The position numbers and the translations under genes are program-made. From Tubiluchus corallicola (taxonomy: Eukaryota > Priapulida > Priapulimorpha > Priapulimorphida > Tubiluchidae): a DNA stretch of 64,000 nt. The notes under the pieces are model-generated. The model saw only the letters and a program-made list of their open reading frames with translations. It ran no database searches and was not told where the DNA came from. Shown piece by piece: positions 61,181 through 64,000 of the stretch; within the stretch, counting starts at the first letter, position 1; the number at the start of each line of letters is the position of its first letter. The DNA lies in contig JAQGDQ010000223.1 of the NCBI GenBank assembly GCA_030141605.1, forward strand, positions 256,704 to 320,703. The letters run 5' to 3'.

Positions 61181-62114
61181 TCGAACACCTAACCCTTTAA
61201 TGTGTCAGTGGACTTTAATCACTTTCTGCCGCCATGATAATTATGTCTTGACTTCAATTATTAGCAGACATTCATCAGAAGCCATATTGGACGACTTCAC
61301 TGGCTTAGCACGTTCGACACACTGTGTTGAACCTGATTTCAATTTCTAGAACAGGTAAAAGTCGACGACTTTGTCCTTTAACATAACTGTTTATTGGCTA
61401 GATAGCTTTCAGTTGAGCGTATAACCAATCACTTGCTTTCTTGTAAAGGAGATCTAAGACAGGTATGAGGTGGGACATTTCCCAGAGTTAACTAGATGCA
61501 TGCTCATATGCCTACAGTCACAAACTTGTTTTATTATAGTAGATAAATTCGCTTAATGAGTAATTAATTAATGACTTATTCAATTAACATAAGCAATTAA
61601 TTAAATTAAGCTATTAATGCAGCCTAAGTACAGAATATACACAAAATCATATTAGAATACAGTCAACGATATTAAAAGGGGTTGCAATTCATTCCCAACT
61701 GGCATTTAACTTAAAGCTATAGCTACAGAAATTTAATTGAAATTAAAAATTAATTTAAAATTAAAATTTAATTAAGTATTTATTAGCTGTCAGGAATCCA
61801 AAGATTCGATGAAAAGACGACTACCAAAACACATGTACCTTTAATTTAATATTTTTAACAATTACTAAACTTTTTATTCCGAGGCAAGGTAAAGATGATG
61901 AATAAAGAACAAACGTCATTTTTAAATGATTCAGCAACACAGTCAAAGCCAACAACATAACACGAATACATGAATATGTTACAAGATGACTATAGGGGTA
62001 TAGTAGAAAAGCAATGACAGGTATTACAGTTCACACCAAGATAAAGCAAAGAGGTTAACGCGTAAAAAGCGATATACAGCGACACATATGAATTAATGCA
62101 CCAAAAAATTTGTA

Positions 62115-62568
62115 CTAACGACGCAGAACATCACTCCAGAAGAGCTCAACCAAAGACTTCAAGTCCATATTCTTTGTTTTCTCAGCCTCAACTGCAAGGA
62201 TCTTCAGATCACTCAGTCGACACTGACTCATTGTACTGCGAAGAGCATTCTTGATAAATTTAAGAGCAGAAAAGGATCTCTCACAAGAGCAAGACGGGCA
62301 AAGTCAGAAGCAACTGGTATGCGATGGAGATCATTGGGCAAAGTTCGTCCTGTCCAGAAGAAATTATATAACAGTATACTGAGTGAATGCAGTTTGTGTC
62401 AACATGTTCAGGAACAGAGCCTGCAGTGGGAGATTTCACCGTTCCTCAAAATTTTGCACCTTATTGGTCTCATTACAAGCAGCCGAAACCCTTAAAATTT
62501 TTGACATTTTGTAAAAAATTGGGGGGCGCCTGCCCCCCCCCCCGGGCCCCTATAGCACGACGCCACTG
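62115..62568 (-). pseudogene. hAT-family transposase remnant and its terminal end
   Basis: On the minus strand about 60 codons ending TAG at 62,115 read CERSFSALKFIKNALRSTMS and then LSDLKILAVE, the C-terminal dimerisation motif of hAT transposases. Upstream the frame is broken. Close by is a G-rich end that terminates CAGTGGCGTC at 62,568, a typical hAT terminus. Most of the transposase is missing between the two parts. The other end of the element was not located. Confidence 0.8.
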
Positions 62569-62576
62569 GTGACATT

Positions 62577-63214
62577 ACTTATTGGTTTCTCATAAAACTT
62601 AATATCACTGCAAAAACAAAATGGATTATGTTCTATAACATTTATACAATAATCGCACTTAACATGTGATGTGGCGGACTCACGAAAATCTATGCTTTTA
62701 CAAGCGTAAACCTTTGTTTTCAATAAAAGTATGTCAAACCGCGCTTTGTAGAAAATTCAACATGTCGCCTATATCAAGATAACCTGAACACTGTGTTTAC
62801 ATAGTTTTTATCACGGTAAATTAAAGTAAAAAATGTTCATTGAAATAAAAACCTTTAAAGATTCTTTGCTGACAGATTTTTTGTTTACTTTGTAGAGCAC
62901 TCAGACAATTGATGAATACGGTTGTTACCTTTAATTTCAATTCGGCCACAAGACAAAAAAAATCTAGCAGGAGGGCGTACTGCATGAATTACTCGCAGAC
63001 TGATGCTAATATGCTTAAATTAGAAATTAACTTCAAGTTACTTAATTTTTTCAATTATTGAGAATATACTGAGTGATTCAAAAAATGCTGAGTGATTCAA
63101 AAAATGTGCCGAAGTTTAGACTACAGTCAATAATTATTAAGAACAAGTAGACTAGAAGGTTAAAGTTTCTCTATGTCGTAACGCGACACGTTAGCTTTTG
63201 ATTGTGATAGGCAG
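62577..63214. other. Intergenic; no gene recognised
   Basis: AT-rich. A 17-bp direct repeat (TGAGTGATTCAAAAAAT) occurs twice at about 63,070-63,106. Confidence 0.4.
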
Positions 63215-63322
63215 GTGTTTATAGTTATAGCTGCAGTGGTTTTTTAAGTCATGATAGAAACGCTTTTGCATGCAAAAAAGTTAAATGTGGGAACAATGTT
63301 AGCTAATCATCAATTTAAAAAC
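63215..63322 (+). repeat. Dispersed repeat, shared with 48.6 kb
   Basis: Aligns with 48,605-48,712 (GTTTATAGTTATAG, AAAAAGTTAAATGTGGGAAC, TAGCTAATCATCAA). It runs directly into an (AC)n microsatellite. Confidence 0.65.
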
Positions 63323-63367
63323 ACACACACACGCACGCACGCACGCTAACACACACACACACACACA
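63320..63367. repeat. (AC)n microsatellite
   Basis: ACAC with a block of ACGC units in the middle. Confidence 0.93.
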
Positions 63368-63759
63368 TATAAAAATCATGTTAGATGTACAGTAGTGTTT
63401 AAAATTGTGTAGGGTGCATTTTATATATTTGTTTGTAGGCTGGTATTGATTTTAATGTATTGTCGGTAATATTAGCTTCAAATATATTTTCTATATTATA
63501 AATACCGACGTGAAATAAATTTTCGGTGTCTATATAGAGCCTAATGTGTTTCTATACTTAAGTTTTAATACTAGTTCCTACACCATTTTATCTATTCTAA
63601 TAATGTGGTGCCATCTGTTGAAAGTGGTGCCACCTACTGGAACTAAAAATGGGAAATGAAAGCATATCGTAACTACGTCCTTTATACAGTGGTAAAAAAC
63701 AGGCGTTAATTACGTCACAAAATAGTAAACTGAATTTTTGAAAGAAAATCCTTGTTTAA

Positions 63760-64000
63760 GAAAAACTGCACCCAAGGTCAAAACAATCTACTCTTTAAAA
63801 TATTAAACGGAAACGTACTATTTTTTTCAAAAATGGCTTACGTGAAAGGATTATTACCGCATAAACACAATTTCGCGTCACGCGGCTAGTTCTTCGCTGT
63901 TACATGCATTTCGTTATTCGTTAGATGGATGGGTACTAGCGCCTGTACTTCGGAAACACGTTGCACAAAAAACAGATGCTGTACCTCTCACTTCATGCGT
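63760..64000 (-). mobile_element. TTAA-flanked MITE family, copy 5 (cut by window end)
   Basis: Left edge is TTAA at 63,756 followed by GAAAAACTG. Blocks CGGCTAGTTCTTCGC and CGGAAACACGTTGCAC match copy 4 in the same orientation. It continues beyond the window. Confidence 0.78.

Overview
This is a stretch of an animal nuclear genome: AT-rich, intron-rich, low gene density, full of microsatellites and short transposable elements. No bacterial-type gene organisation is present. The gene structures are clear metazoan ones with GT-AG introns, TATA promoters and 5' leader exons. The phylum cannot be fixed from sequence alone. A marine invertebrate, perhaps a lophotrochozoan, fits the cysteine-free Gly/Tyr-rich secreted proteins and the repeat mix, but this is inference.

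Layout. (1) 3.1-8.2 kb, plus strand: a three-exon gene for a small secreted Tyr/His/Gly-rich protein (gene 1). Its first intron holds a dead LINE and a 500-bp TTAA-flanked MITE. (2) 9.6-12.95 kb, minus strand: a Gly-Tyr-Asn repeat protein with a poly-Asp block (gene 2), with leader exon and TATA promoter. (3) 20.7-23.2 kb, minus strand: a Lys-Tyr/Gly-Tyr repeat protein with a very basic block (gene 3). Genes 2 and 3 are paralogues. Both have a 48-bp phase-0 signal-peptide exon, an R-V-S-N motif at exactly residues 29-32, and the same promoter grammar (ACTTTCAC, TATA, then GTGAAAGTGA about 60 bp from the first motif). (4) 28.9-48.0 kb, minus strand: a 19-kb aldo-keto reductase gene, rebuilt here exon by exon (nine exons, catalytic tetrad intact, human-like exon lengths). 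One intron is GC-AG, one junction is non-canonical, and the short terminal exon is not settled. (5) 48-64 kb: mostly repeats, including a hAT transposase remnant at 62.1-62.6 kb and two more MITE copies. A few unassigned exon-like ORFs remain.

The most interesting unit is the secreted-protein cluster at 3-23 kb. It pairs an acidic (poly-Asp) and a basic (Lys/Arg-rich) tyrosine-rich, cysteine-free protein, apparently under one promoter code. This would suit a secreted extracellular material such as a matrix, cement, tube, shell or byssus component. That role is inferred from composition and is not demonstrated.

Repeats. Identified families: a TTAA-flanked MITE (five copies), a tRNA-like SINE (three copies, two of which run straight into long trinucleotide microsatellites), a second SINE-like repeat (two copies), a LINE (two copies), a hAT MITE with a perfect 8-bp target duplication, and several foldback elements. 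Long ORFs of L, V, S, T, C, N or I runs are microsatellite translations and not genes.
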